Shown: in pieces, positions 36,450 through 45,455 of the stretch
Layout of the letters: every line of letters starts with the position of its first letter
How positions within the stretch are numbered: the stretch's first letter is position 1
Assembly: GCA_965366365.1 (NCBI GenBank)
Contig: CBDUEV010000001.1
Span: forward strand, 68,303 to 132,302
Length of the DNA stretch: 64,000 nt
From: CBDUEV01 sp965366365
Lineage (GTDB): Bacteria; Actinomycetota; Acidimicrobiia; Spongiisociales; JAENVV01
Direction of reading: 5' to 3'
The notes under the pieces: model-generated
Database searches by the model: none
The model's input: the letters and a program-made list of their open reading frames with translations, nothing else
Told to the model about the DNA's origin: nothing
Position numbers and translations under genes: made by a program

Positions 36450-39233
36450 ATGGCGTCCCCTTCAGATGTCACCCCCGATGTGTCTCTCGTGGTCGCGGCC
36501 GCCATACTCGGCAGCGCTCCGGAGCGGACCGAACGCGCCCTCGAATCGATCCGCACCGAACGGGTCTCCGCTGCGTTCGTGATCGGCGGTGGGGCGGCGA
36601 TGCAGCGGATCGCCGCGGCGGCCGGGGCGGTCTGGGTCAAGAGCGTGCACGACCTTCTCGAGGAACTCGACACCTCTGTTTCCCATGTGTGGCTTCTGCA
36701 CGACGACGCCCGCCCGCTGCCCGGCGCGTTGGGCGCCCTCACCTTTGAGGCCCATCGTGTTGACGCCTCGATGGCAGGGTCCAAACTCCTCGACGCCAAC
36801 GATCACGACCTGCTCGAGTCGGTCGGAGGCGCTACCGATGTGTTCGGGGTTCCTTATACCGGGCTCCAACCGGGAGAACTGGATCAGGAACAGTACGACG
36901 TGGTGCGAGACGTGGCGTTCATCCCCGGCGCCTCGGTCCTCGTTCGACGGGATCTCCTGCGTGGCCTGCAGGGTCCGGATCCGTTGCTTCCACCGGTCGC
37001 CTCAGGAATCGATCTCGCCCAGCGGGCTCGATTGGCCGGGGGCCGCGTCGTGGTGGTTCCCTCTTCGGAAGTCCTCCATGAAGGATCGTGTGCCGCTGGT
37101 GCCCAGCCGTGGCGGGAGCAGGCCGGTCAGTATCGGGCGATGTTGAAGGCTTATGCCTGGCTGACGCTGGTCTGGGTGCTGCCGGCGGCCGTCCTCATCG
37201 ACCTTGTAGATGGCCTGGCCCGCTTGGCGATGGGGTCGCCTCGAGCCCTCTCGAACGATCTCAAGGCGCTGCTCTGGAATCTCAAGAACGCCCGCTCGGG
37301 TCTGACGACGCGCTTCAAAGCGCAGTCGGTCCGAAGTGCCGGCGACGAGGAGCTCTTCCGCTACCAGCTCTCGGGTTCCGTACGCCTGCGCCAGCTGGGC
37401 GAGGATCTCACGGAGTGGTTCCGGGAGCGGAGCAGTCCGGACGGCGCCGTCAGCACATGGATGGAGCGCAGACGCGGCTTCTGGCAGGAGCCGGCCTTCC
37501 TGGCAGCCTTCTTGGCGGTGGCCGCCGTGCTCGTGGCCGGGCGGGAGATCTTGAGCAGTGGCTTGCCCGTCACCGGCTACGCCCTCCCGCTTCCCGACGA
37601 CGCCTGGCAGGCGCTCCGGGATGTGGCGGTGGGTTGGAACCCGGCCGGCCTGGGCGCGCCGGGGCCGATGCATCCCGCCGTGGCTGCCGCTGCGGCGCTG
37701 GCGCTTCCCTTCTTCGGCAGGTCCGCCATGGCCGCCACCGCCGTGACCCTGGGTTCGGTTGTGGCGGCTTACTTCGGCTTCTCCCGGCTGGTGGGCCGTT
37801 TCGAGGTGGGCCCGTCCGGACGGATCGGCGGGGGACTGGCAGCGGCCCTGGGGCCGGTGATCCTGGGAGTCGGATCCACCGGATACTGGCCGGCCCTTGT
37901 GGGGATCGGTGCTGTCCCCTGGGCGATCGACGCCGCCTGGCAACCCCTTCCTCGGTCGTGGAGGAAACGGGCGGGGCGTATCGGGCTGGGGATTCTGACG
38001 ACCGGCGTGATGACATCGTTCGTGCCCCTGGCGGCGGGGGTCCCGGTGGTGGTGCTCGGGCTGTGGTTTGTGTTCGGCAGCGACCGCCGCTGGGGGACGA
38101 TGCTGCGTGCCGTCGGGTTCGGGGCCGTCTCGCTCGTGTTTCTGGGCCAGACGCTCTACTGGTCTTCCCTGCGCACGCTGCTGGTCGGCGGTCAGGCGAT
38201 GACGTGGGAGCTGCCAGGTTGGATGGTCGCTCTCGGTGCGGCCACGCTGCTGGCGAGCATCCTGATCGGGTCAAACCGGTCGGTGTCGCTGGGCACGGTC
38301 GGTGGGCTCCTCGCACTCGGTGGAGTGTGGTTGGCGAGAGCGGTCGAGATCGGAATCGGGGTCGAGGTGACGGCCGTGGGTTTCGTTCTCGCCGCGGTCG
38401 GGGTGAGTCTTTCCGTGGCGGCGGCGGTCGACCTGCCGGCGAGCGTTGGCGCCGAGGGCAGGGGCCGGCGTGTCCTGGCCCTGCTCGGCGCCGGGGCGGC
38501 GGCGGCGCTGGTGGTTGGTTCGTTCGTAGCGCTGGTGGCCGATGGTCGGGTTGGGTTCGGCGAGGATCGGTTCGGGGCGTCCCTTGCCTTCACCGAAGCC
38601 CGATCCGATGCGCACGGCCCCGATCGGGTCCTGTATGTCGGTGCGGATCTGCCGGGAGAGGCTCGGGTGATGATGGGCACCGAATTCCGGGTGGGCTCGG
38701 CCCCCGAGGTTCCCCTCGCCGAAGCTTGGCTGCCCCTCCCGCGCGCCGGTGATCGGGCGCTCGAGACCACTTTGCGGAAGCTGGCCGGCTCGGACGAGCT
38801 GCGACCCGGCGCCGCGTTGGCGGAATTCGGGATCAGGTGGGTGGTGTCGACGTCTCCCAACGCCTTGGAGACGGCGTTCGTATCCCGCCTCGACATGAAA
38901 CGACTCCCGCTCTACGAGGACCAGCCGTACACCGTGTACGAGAACCTGGAGCCGAGCCCGCGCGCCGTCTCCAGCGAGGGGTCTCCATGGAGCCGGGCCG
39001 GGATCGGCTACGAAGGAGTGGCCGTCGATTCGACCGTCCGGATCGCAGAGAATTTCGACGAGCGGTGGACTCCGGAGCCAGCGCGAGTCGACTGGGCCGT
39101 CGAGGTGTCGGCGGACCGGGGATCAGCCACCGTGCAGCCGGATTCTGCCCTGCGGCTCCTGGCGCTCCTGGCGGGGGCGGTTGCCTCGCTGGCTCTAGTG
39201 GCGGCTCTCGCCTCACTGGGAGGTAAACGATGA
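36450..39233 (+). CDS. large GT2-type membrane glycosyltransferase
   Basis: About 927 residues. The N-terminal 240 residues form a GT-A glycosyltransferase domain (VSLVVAAAILGSAPERTERAL, LLHDDARPLPGAL with a DxD-like acidic run). About a dozen TM helices follow (340-720), then an external domain of about 200 residues with one further TM at the C-terminus. This architecture is seen in actinobacterial envelope glycan GTs, which use polyprenyl-linked or nucleotide sugars; the acceptor is unknown. ATG 36450 is preceded by a promoter and not a strong Shine-Dalgarno. It overlaps the next gene by 4 bp. Confidence 0.75.
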   Translation: MASPSDVTPDVSLVVAAAILGSAPERTERALESIRTERVSAAFVIGGGAAMQRIAAAAGAVWVKSVHDLLEELDTSVSHVWLLHDDARPLPGALGALTFEAHRVDASMAGSKLLDANDHDLLESVGGATDVFGVPYTGLQPGELDQEQYDVVRDVAFIPGASVLVRRDLLRGLQGPDPLLPPVASGIDLAQRARLAGGRVVVVPSSEVLHEGSCAAGAQPWREQAGQYRAMLKAYAWLTLVWVLPAAVLIDLVDGLARLAMGSPRALSNDLKALLWNLKNARSGLTTRFKAQSVRSAGDEELFRYQLSGSVRLRQLGEDLTEWFRERSSPDGAVSTWMERRRGFWQEPAFLAAFLAVAAVLVAGREILSSGLPVTGYALPLPDDAWQALRDVAVGWNPAGLGAPGPMHPAVAAAAALALPFFGRSAMAATAVTLGSVVAAYFGFSRLVGRFEVGPSGRIGGGLAAALGPVILGVGSTGYWPALVGIGAVPWAIDAAWQPLPRSWRKRAGRIGLGILTTGVMTSFVPLAAGVPVVVLGLWFVFGSDRRWGTMLRAVGFGAVSLVFLGQTLYWSSLRTLLVGGQAMTWELPGWMVALGAATLLASILIGSNRSVSLGTVGGLLALGGVWLARAVEIGIGVEVTAVGFVLAAVGVSLSVAAAVDLPASVGAEGRGRRVLALLGAGAAAALVVGSFVALVADGRVGFGEDRFGASLAFTEARSDAHGPDRVLYVGADLPGEARVMMGTEFRVGSAPEVPLAEAWLPLPRAGDRALETTLRKLAGSDELRPGAALAEFGIRWVVSTSPNALETAFVSRLDMKRLPLYEDQPYTVYENLEPSPRAVSSEGSPWSRAGIGYEGVAVDSTVRIAENFDERWTPEPARVDWAVEVSADRGSATVQPDSALRLLALLAGAVASLALVAALASLGGKR

Positions 39234-40561
39234 AGCGGCTCCTGGCGGCGCTCCTCGTCTCGGTGGCGGGGGTCTTTGTGTTCTTGTTTCCCGTCCCGGA
39301 CACCGAAACGGGAACCACGACGACGGCCCCGCCGACGGCAGACGAGAGTGCGATTCAAGATGCCAGGACGGTGGCGCACTGTCCGTGGGCGAGAACCGAC
39401 GCCTCCATCGCGTCCGATTTCTCGCTCGCCGCCCTCGGTGCCTTCGAGGCAACGGTCACCGCTTCGGTGAGCGGGGAAGTCGGAACCGAGGTGACCGGCG
39501 GTGGGTTGGCGTTTGGTCTCGTACCGCTGACGGATGTCGCCGGTCCCGGAGTGTCGTCGGCGGTCGTCGAGTTCTCCGACCGTCCCTCCGGAGCCGTGGT
39601 CGTGGCTCGGGGCGATTCTGTTCTGGCCTCGGCCGGTTGCCGCTCGGGGGCGAGCAAGGTGTGGTTGCTGGCCGGTGGCTCGACCTTGGCCGATGAGACC
39701 CTCGAACTCAGGCTGTTCAATCCGTTCCCCCAACCGGCGCGACTACAGATCAGGGTGACGAGCGAAAACGATTCCGAGCCCGAGCCCACGCTCGAGACGA
39801 TCACGGTCAACCCCCGCACCACCAGGGCGGTGAACCTGTCCGAGCTATTGGCTTTGCGTGAGACGCTGGCGTTGAGCATCACCGACGAGGACGGACTCGT
39901 CACCCCGGTGCTGACCCAGACCTTCGAGTCCCCGGAGAATGGAGTAGGGGACACCGCGGCCTGGGTGGGCGTGGGAGCATCGTCCGAGTGGTACTTTCCT
40001 TTCTCGGGCGTGGGCGACACGGTGGGATCAGTGGTGCTCATGAACGACGGGGCCGTTCCGGTCACCTACGACGTCGATGTCTACACAGAGGACGGGAGCG
40101 AGCTCGGGGTGCGTCAGGACGTGCTCGAACCTCGGACGGTGGCACGCCTTCCGCTCTCCGAACTCCATGACGGTGGAGCATTTGGCTTTGGGATTCGCTC
40201 CGACGGTCCCATCGGAGCGTTCCTGACGGGACAGGGTTCCACCCAGCGTGCCGCCACCCCAGGTGCGTCCTACGCCTCTCCGAACTGGCTGGTTCCGGGG
40301 CCGGGGGGATCGGGAACCCGATCGACGGTCTGGTTCCTCAACGCCGGTTCGACGCTGGCCACGGTGACCTATCGGGCGGCGCAGTCGAATGGTTCCCTAG
40401 GGCCCGCCGAGAAGCTGGCGGTACCGATCGGGACGGTCGTCTCGCTCGCCGTCGACAGCGGACTGGTGGTGCGTTCGAGCAGCCCGATCACGGTGGGCTG
40501 GACGGCGACCGCGCCTGGCTCGGCGGCCTTCACCATGGGTCTGCCCTTCAGCGATGGATGA
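39230..40561 (+). CDS. DUF5719-like secreted protein
   Basis: 443 residues with an N-terminal signal peptide or anchor (residues 3-20) and an all-beta ectodomain of repeated sandwich modules (for example GSVVLMNDGAVPVTYDVDV). I recall similar proteins (DUF5719) downstream of envelope GTs in Actinobacteria. It has no catalytic motif that I can see. It overlaps the GT gene by 4 bp and the thioredoxin-like gene by 8 bp, so the three are co-translated. Confidence 0.65.
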   Translation: MKRLLAALLVSVAGVFVFLFPVPDTETGTTTTAPPTADESAIQDARTVAHCPWARTDASIASDFSLAALGAFEATVTASVSGEVGTEVTGGGLAFGLVPLTDVAGPGVSSAVVEFSDRPSGAVVVARGDSVLASAGCRSGASKVWLLAGGSTLADETLELRLFNPFPQPARLQIRVTSENDSEPEPTLETITVNPRTTRAVNLSELLALRETLALSITDEDGLVTPVLTQTFESPENGVGDTAAWVGVGASSEWYFPFSGVGDTVGSVVLMNDGAVPVTYDVDVYTEDGSELGVRQDVLEPRTVARLPLSELHDGGAFGFGIRSDGPIGAFLTGQGSTQRAATPGASYASPNWLVPGPGGSGTRSTVWFLNAGSTLATVTYRAAQSNGSLGPAEKLAVPIGTVVSLAVDSGLVVRSSSPITVGWTATAPGSAAFTMGLPFSDG

Positions 40562-40928
40562 GCTGACCCGAGCCATGATGGTGGCGGGCGTCTTCGCCGC
40601 AGCCGGTCTGCTTGGCTGGGCTGCCCGTCGAAGGCCCACGCAGCGACGCACCCTCGACGTGAGCCACGGGCCGTTCCCGGCCGCCATCTTCTTCGGATCC
40701 GAGTCGTGTCTTTCCTGCCAGCCGGCCTGGCAGGCGATCACCGACTCCGGTCTGAAGGTACGGCAGTACACATGGGAGGCCGACGCCGAGCTCTTCGAGC
40801 AGTGGGGGATCGAGGAGGTCCCGCTGCTGTGGGTGACCGATGGCAGGGGTCGTGTGAGGAGCGAGACCTCCGGCGTCCCGACCCATCGAGAGCTGAGCAG
40901 AGCCAAATCACACGTCGGCGCAGAATGA
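40554..40928 (+). CDS. membrane-anchored thioredoxin-like protein
   Basis: 124 residues: one TM helix (about 8-25), then a thioredoxin-fold part with the CxxC motif in SESCLSCQPAW and a later cis-Pro-like EEVPLLWVTD. It probably acts as an external thiol-disulfide protein, perhaps on the coupled DUF5719 protein. It overlaps the preceding gene by 8 bp. Ends before a strong hairpin. Confidence 0.75.
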   Translation: MDELTRAMMVAGVFAAAGLLGWAARRRPTQRRTLDVSHGPFPAAIFFGSESCLSCQPAWQAITDSGLKVRQYTWEADAELFEQWGIEEVPLLWVTDGRGRVRSETSGVPTHRELSRAKSHVGAE

Positions 40929-40934
40929 CAAAAT

Positions 40935-40965
40935 CGACTTACGCGTCAAAATGACGCGTAAGTCG
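40935..40965. terminator. 14-bp perfect inverted repeat after the GT operon
   Basis: Arms CGACTTACGCGTCA and TGACGCGTAAGTCG with a 3-nt AAA loop, 6 bp after the thioredoxin-like stop. It lacks a T-run but would form a strong stem. Confidence 0.55.
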
Positions 40966-41003
40966 CTCTGCGGCCCGTGACAGGCGGAGAAGATCGGAAA
41001 TCC

Positions 41004-41032
41004 TTGGTACAGCCCCCGCGGTGGCCTAGGTT
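41004..41032 (+). promoter_or_regulatory. leaderless promoter of the DUF3499 gene
   Basis: TTGGTA (41004-41009), 17-nt spacer, TAGGTT (41027-41032), 6 nt and the ATG. No Shine-Dalgarno precedes it. The clearest leaderless example in the window. Confidence 0.7.
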
Positions 41033-41038
41033 ATCGGC

Positions 41039-41263
41039 ATGATCGAAAGCTGTGCACGATGCGGGGCTCCGGCGACCGGAGTCATGTCCTACAACTACGG
41101 CGACAGCGCCGTGTGGTTGGATGATCTGACCGAGGCCATTTCGCCTGGGGCCGGATACGCCGTGTGCGCCACGCACGCCGACCGTCTCACGCCTCCGCTC
41201 GGATGGACGCTCACGGACCGGCGCAAGACGGTTCGCCTCTTCGCCCCGGCGGAAGTCGCGTAG
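41039..41263 (+). CDS. DUF3499-family small zinc-binding-like protein
   Basis: 74 residues. CARCGAPATGVMSYNYGDSAVWLDDL followed by CATHADRLTPPLGW matches DUF3499 (M. tuberculosis Rv3258c and relatives), including the Cys pair, the later Cys and the His. Function unknown; in Mtb it lies near manB and fbiA/fbiB, as here. It starts a 3-gene run of small Cys-rich proteins. Confidence 0.85.
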   Translation: MIESCARCGAPATGVMSYNYGDSAVWLDDLTEAISPGAGYAVCATHADRLTPPLGWTLTDRRKTVRLFAPAEVA

Positions 41264-41272
41264 CCGAGACCG

Positions 41273-41545
41273 GTGGCTCTTGACCGAGACCTTCTCGATG
41301 CAGTTCGAGACCTCGACGAGCATGAGCTGCGCCGTCTTCTCATTCTGGCCCAGGCTCGCCTCGAACGGTCGGGTTCTCTGGCTCCTGGCGTGACGCCGGC
41401 CAACGTGAACCTGCGCCAGCAGATGGTGAAGTGCGGCCGGGATTCCTGCACCTCCTGTCCGCACGGCCCGTATTGGTATGCCTACTGGCGGGAAGAGGGC
41501 AAGCGCAAGAGCAAGTACCTGGGCAAGCTTCTCGAAGAGGACTAG
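41273..41545 (+). CDS. small protein with Cys cluster and HGPYWY motif
   Basis: 90 residues: an acidic helical N-terminus (DAVRDLDEHELRRLLILAQA) and a C-terminal zinc-like block CGRDSCTSCPHGPYWYAYW followed by a basic tail. The motif resembles small DUF6788-type proteins. The GTG at 41273 lies 9 bp after the DUF3499 stop, so co-transcription is likely. Function unknown. Confidence 0.6.
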   Translation: MALDRDLLDAVRDLDEHELRRLLILAQARLERSGSLAPGVTPANVNLRQQMVKCGRDSCTSCPHGPYWYAYWREEGKRKSKYLGKLLEED

Positions 41546-41593
41546 CAGTCGCCGGCCCGCCGGGGCGGCCACCCAGTCCGACCTGTTTGATGG

Positions 41594-41622
41594 TTGGCTC
41601 AAACTCCGGAAGCCGATAGAGT
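41594..41622 (+). promoter_or_regulatory. promoter of the 58-residue zinc-ribbon gene
   Basis: TTGGCT (41594-41599), 17-nt spacer, TAGAGT (41617-41622). A 38-nt gap with a GGAGGT ribosome binding site follows to the ATG at 41661. Confidence 0.55.
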
Positions 41623-41660
41623 GCTGGCGGGCAGCTACTGACACGGAGGTAGGCGCGCAA

Positions 41661-41837
41661 ATGAAGTGTTCGCGCTGTCACGTCGAAGACGTGATCGAAA
41701 TTCATCAGAAGCTACCGGACGGCACGGAGATCGACTTCTTCTCATGCCACAAATGCGACGAGAAGTGGTGGGACCGGAATGGTCGCGAGATCGCATTGAG
41801 CGAGGTCCTCGAGCTCGCCAGAAAAGCCCGGCCATAG
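41661..41837 (+). CDS. small zinc-ribbon protein (58 residues)
   Basis: 58 residues with two CxxC pairs (CSRC at residue 3, CHKC near 29), spaced as in Zn ribbons, then an acidic EKWWDRNGREIALSEVLELA helix. GGAGGT lies 11 nt before the ATG and a clear promoter precedes it. Similar small proteins occur in Actinobacteria; function unknown. The PTPS-related membrane gene follows after 28 bp. Confidence 0.75.
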   Translation: MKCSRCHVEDVIEIHQKLPDGTEIDFFSCHKCDEKWWDRNGREIALSEVLELARKARP

Positions 41838-41865
41838 TCGCCGGCGCCGGCGGTCCGAGCGCGCC

Positions 41866-44226
41866 ATGACGACTGAACTCCACTCCGCCGGTGGGGACCG
41901 CCGCTCCCGGCTCCCGTTCCTCGTGGTCACCGGTGTGTCCCTGCTCGTTCTGGCGCTGTTGCGCCCCGATCTCATCCTCCTCGCCAACACCCCTTCGGGT
42001 GGTGACATGGGCGCTCATGTGCTCGGTCCGCAGATCCTTCGGGACGTGCTTCTGCCGTCCGGTCAGGTGATGGGATGGAGTGACGCATGGTTCGCCGGGT
42101 TCCCTGCCTTCTACTTCTATTTCCCGCTGCCGTCACTCGTGATCGTGCTCCTGGATCTGGTGCTTCCCTACGGCGTGGCGTTCAAGATGGTCACGGTGGC
42201 CGGGTTGGTGGCCACCCCTTCGGCCGCCTATTACCTGGCCAGGTCATTGCGTCTCACTCCGGGTGTCTCGTCGGTGGTCGCCGCAACCGGCGCAGCGTTT
42301 GTCTTGCTCGAGAACTTCACCATCTACGGGGCGAACGCTCCTTCGACCCTGGCCGGTGAATTCTCGTTCTCCTGGTCCTTCGCCTTGGGAGTGTTCTACC
42401 TCGGGGCGTTGATCCGGGCGGTTCGCGACGACCGTCGCTATCTACCACTGGCGGCGCTGCTCCTCGGCTTGACCGCGTTGAGCCACGTCATCACCACGAT
42501 GATGTTCGTGCTCGCTTCGCTGGCGGTCCTGTTCTGGAAAAACGGACGGATCGTCACGGTTCTCACCTGGGTCTGGGGGTTTGCGATCAGCGCCTGGTGG
42601 GCCCTCCCGCTGCTGATCAGAATCGGACACACCGCCGACATGGCCTGGAGCCCGCTGCATGCCTGGGATGAGATCTTTCCTGTGGAGATATGGCTGGCTG
42701 CCGTCCCGGCCCTGGCGGGAGCGATCTGGTTGATCTGGTACACGGACCGCGCCAGTCCGCTCATGGTGTTGATGTTTGCGCCAGTGCTCTATTTCTGGCT
42801 CCCGACCCTGGCCGAGCGACTCGGCGTGTTCGACGGCATATGGAAGCTGTGGAACGGGCGGATTCTCCCCTTCTGGTTCTTCGGGGTCATGTTCTGCGCG
42901 GGGGTGGGTCTGGGGACCCTTGGGCAAGCCGTCGCCCGACGGCTCCCCTCCTCCCTCCCGCTCTGGGCTCCGGGTGTCGCCTCGCTCGCCTGGGCCGGGA
43001 TGCTCGCCGCGTTTTGGCAGACCTACCCGGACACTCGCTGGTGGGCGATCGGGTTGGGTGTCTTCGGCCTGCTGTTGAGTGTGGGCTGGCTGGCCAGCGT
43101 CTTCGCCCAAGCACCGATCCGGGCCGAATCCGGCGCTGTGTTTTCGGTGGGGGCGGCGGCCCTGGTGGTGGTGGTCGCCTCGTCAGGAATATCGTTCATC
43201 CCCGGGTGGGCGCGTTGGAACTTCTCGGGGTACGAAGGCAAGAGTTCCTTCGATCAATACGAGGCGCTCATGGAGACGATCGACCTCCTCCCACCGGGGA
43301 GAGTCCAGTGGGAAGCCAACCACGACCTCGACCAATTCGGCACGCCGATGGCTCTGATGCTGACGCCCTACTGGTCGGAGGAACATCCCTCCATGGAGGG
43401 GCTGTTCTTCGAGTCCTCCATCACCACGCCCTTTCATTTCCTGAACGCCGGCGAGCTCAGCTTCAAGCCGTCGAATCCCATCCCCGGACTGGACTACCAC
43501 ACCTTCGACTTCGATCGGGGTATCGCCCACATGGAGACGTACGGGGTGACCTACTACGTGTCCTTCACGGACGAGGCGACCGAAGAAGCCCTCGGAAGAT
43601 CCGAAATGATCAAGGTGGCCGAGTCTGAACCGTTCACGGTGTTCACCTTCCCCGAAACCGACTATGTGACCGTTGCCACGCACCAGCCGGTGGTGTTGGA
43701 CCTGGATCAACCGTCGCTGGTCGAGCGGTTGGGAGACATTGGGGGTCGTCGGGGGGAGGGAATGGTGTTCGCGGAAACAGTCACCTTCAACGACGTGGGG
43801 CTGGAGTGGTACTCGGAGCCGTCTCGCCTCAATCGATGGATCACGGAGGACGGACCCGCCGACTGGCCCCGCATCTCCGATCTCTCCGAGTTGGGCGCCG
43901 CCGCCACTCCGCTGGCCATCGACGGTTCCACCGTGTCGGACATCGTGGTCGACAACGGAACCGTCTCGTTCACCACCGATGCGATCGGTGTGCCCCACCT
44001 CGTGAAGGTGTCCTACTTCCCCAATTGGGAAGCCGAAGGGGCGGCCGGACCGTACCGGGCCAGCCCGTCGCTGATGGTGGTGGTGCCGACCGACCCGGAC
44101 GTGACCTTGACCTTCGCCAGGCAATGGCCAGAACAAACGGGGTTGGTGCTGGCAGCCGTGGGCTTGTCGGCTTGGGCGGTGGCCGTCGTCGGTCGACGCC
44201 TCCGTGGGGTGGCCAGGAATCGATGA
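41866..44226 (+). CDS. multi-TM membrane protein, GT-C / PTPS-related family
   Basis: 786 residues: about 12 TM helices in the first 450 residues, then an external domain and a last TM (around 755-775). The opening DMGAHVLGPQILRDVL just after the first TM and the layout match the membrane 6-pyruvoyl-tetrahydropterin-synthase-related family, which looks like GT-C glycosyltransferases. It probably acts on polyprenyl-linked glycans at the outer face. Overlaps the GtrA gene by 4 bp (ATGA). Confidence 0.72.
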   Translation: MTTELHSAGGDRRSRLPFLVVTGVSLLVLALLRPDLILLANTPSGGDMGAHVLGPQILRDVLLPSGQVMGWSDAWFAGFPAFYFYFPLPSLVIVLLDLVLPYGVAFKMVTVAGLVATPSAAYYLARSLRLTPGVSSVVAATGAAFVLLENFTIYGANAPSTLAGEFSFSWSFALGVFYLGALIRAVRDDRRYLPLAALLLGLTALSHVITTMMFVLASLAVLFWKNGRIVTVLTWVWGFAISAWWALPLLIRIGHTADMAWSPLHAWDEIFPVEIWLAAVPALAGAIWLIWYTDRASPLMVLMFAPVLYFWLPTLAERLGVFDGIWKLWNGRILPFWFFGVMFCAGVGLGTLGQAVARRLPSSLPLWAPGVASLAWAGMLAAFWQTYPDTRWWAIGLGVFGLLLSVGWLASVFAQAPIRAESGAVFSVGAAALVVVVASSGISFIPGWARWNFSGYEGKSSFDQYEALMETIDLLPPGRVQWEANHDLDQFGTPMALMLTPYWSEEHPSMEGLFFESSITTPFHFLNAGELSFKPSNPIPGLDYHTFDFDRGIAHMETYGVTYYVSFTDEATEEALGRSEMIKVAESEPFTVFTFPETDYVTVATHQPVVLDLDQPSLVERLGDIGGRRGEGMVFAETVTFNDVGLEWYSEPSRLNRWITEDGPADWPRISDLSELGAAATPLAIDGSTVSDIVVDNGTVSFTTDAIGVPHLVKVSYFPNWEAEGAAGPYRASPSLMVVVPTDPDVTLTFARQWPEQTGLVLAAVGLSAWAVAVVGRRLRGVARNR

Positions 44227-44672
44227 GGAGTTACGTTCGGACTCTCCTCACCCGGGAATCTGCCGGCCAGTTCGTGCGCCTCGCCCTGATCGGCGTGGTC
44301 AACTCGATCGTGGATTTCGGGCTCTTCAACATCTTCCACTACGGGTGGGGGATTCCGCTGCTGGTGGCCGGAGCCCTCGCCTTTTTGGCCGGAGCCTTTG
44401 TGTCGTACTTCCTGAATCGCTTCTGGACGTTCGGTCTGCGGGATGGGTGGGGCACACCGCGTGAGACGACCCTCTTCGTCTCGATCAATCTCGTCGCCCT
44501 CGGCGTGACCGAAGGGTTCTTGGCCGGCGCCGATGCCTGGTGGGGCCCCCTCGAACCGCTGGCCGCCAATCTGACGAAGCTCGCCGCAGCCATCGTGATC
44601 CTCGTTCCGAAGTTCGCCGGTTACCGCGACCTGGTGTTCCGCCGTTCGCTGGCGAAGGCTCCACGCAGCTGA
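44223..44672 (+). CDS. GtrA-family membrane protein
   Basis: 149 residues with four TM helices; the opening FVRLALIGVVNSIVDFGLFN and the YFLNRFWTFG block are GtrA signatures. GtrA proteins are thought to flip or bind polyprenyl-phosphate sugars. ATG overlaps the previous stop. Its 3' end overlaps the convergent GT2 gene by 52 bp. Together with that GT it could form a polyprenyl-glycosyl donor pathway. Confidence 0.85.
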   Translation: MRSYVRTLLTRESAGQFVRLALIGVVNSIVDFGLFNIFHYGWGIPLLVAGALAFLAGAFVSYFLNRFWTFGLRDGWGTPRETTLFVSINLVALGVTEGFLAGADAWWGPLEPLAANLTKLAAAIVILVPKFAGYRDLVFRRSLAKAPRS

Positions 44673-45355
44673 AGAATCCCTCGCAAGGTGCGGGGAATGC
44701 GTTTCACCAGGCTGGAACGGGCCTGGCGACGCTCCTCGACCACCACCGGTACCTCGATGATCGAGTACCCGGCCCGTTCCGCCCGCAGGACGAGCTCGGT
44801 ATCGAAGAGGTCTTCGGTGCGGAGCACGTTGGGGATGAGCCGATCCGTGACTTCTCGCCGGAAAGCCTTGATGCCGTGCGTGTCGGTCACGTTCGACCGG
44901 AGGGCGTAGCGCAGCAACATGTTGAAGCCAAAGGTGGCCGTGCGTCTGAGGAGCGAGCGCCGATCGTCGCTGGCCGGATCGCGTTTCGAAGCCAGCACCA
45001 CGTCGGCCGACACGTCCGACAGACCGGCCACGAATGGCCCCGAGAAGAAATCGATATCGAAGTTGACGATCCACTCGCCTGTGGCGGCCAGGAACCCGGC
45101 CTTCATGGCCGCCCCGTAGTCGGGTGTCTCCAGTTCGATCACCGTCGCCGCCCAGCCCGACTCTCGAAGGAGGTGAGCGGCCTGCTCGGCGACGACGGCC
45201 GTGGTGTCTGTCGAACCGTTTTCGACCAGCCAGAGCTCCTGGGGTCGGCCGGTGGCGCTCACCACCTCGTCGGCCATATCGGCCACGAGCGCGGTGACGT
45301 ACCGAGCTTCGTTGTGGATGGGCACGACGATGGAATACAGGGGCCGGGAATCCAT
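44621..45355 (-). CDS. GT2 polyprenyl-phosphate glycosyltransferase, dolichol-P-mannose-synthase-like
   Basis: 244 residues of GT-A fold: YSIVVPIHNEARYV at residues 7-20, ELWLVENGSTDTT, and a DIDF motif near 100 as metal-binding Asp residues. No C-terminal TM is present, so it is a soluble DPM1-like enzyme. It would transfer a sugar to polyprenyl-P. It lies tail-to-tail with GtrA, overlapping by 52 bp. Confidence 0.82.
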   Translation of the reverse strand: MDSRPLYSIVVPIHNEARYVTALVADMADEVVSATGRPQELWLVENGSTDTTAVVAEQAAHLLRESGWAATVIELETPDYGAAMKAGFLAATGEWIVNFDIDFFSGPFVAGLSDVSADVVLASKRDPASDDRRSLLRRTATFGFNMLLRYALRSNVTDTHGIKAFRREVTDRLIPNVLRTEDLFDTELVLRAERAGYSIIEVPVVVEERRQARSSLVKRIPRTLRGILQLRGAFASERRNTRSR

Positions 45356-45393
45356 GGAGGCGAGAGTCTAGGAGTTGGCGGTCCCTGCGAGAG

Positions 45394-45421
45394 ATTCGAG
45401 ACGGCTGCTTTGGCCGTACAA
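45394..45421 (+). promoter_or_regulatory. possible manB promoter
   Basis: TACAAT at 45416-45421 is a good -10; TTCGAG at 45394-45399 with a 16-nt spacer is a weak -35. It is in the 100-bp gap divergent to the GT2 gene. A GAGGAG lies about 12 nt before the manB ATG. Confidence 0.4.
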
Positions 45422-45455
45422 TGTTCGGGTCCTGTCGGCGAGGAGTCGGTATTCA

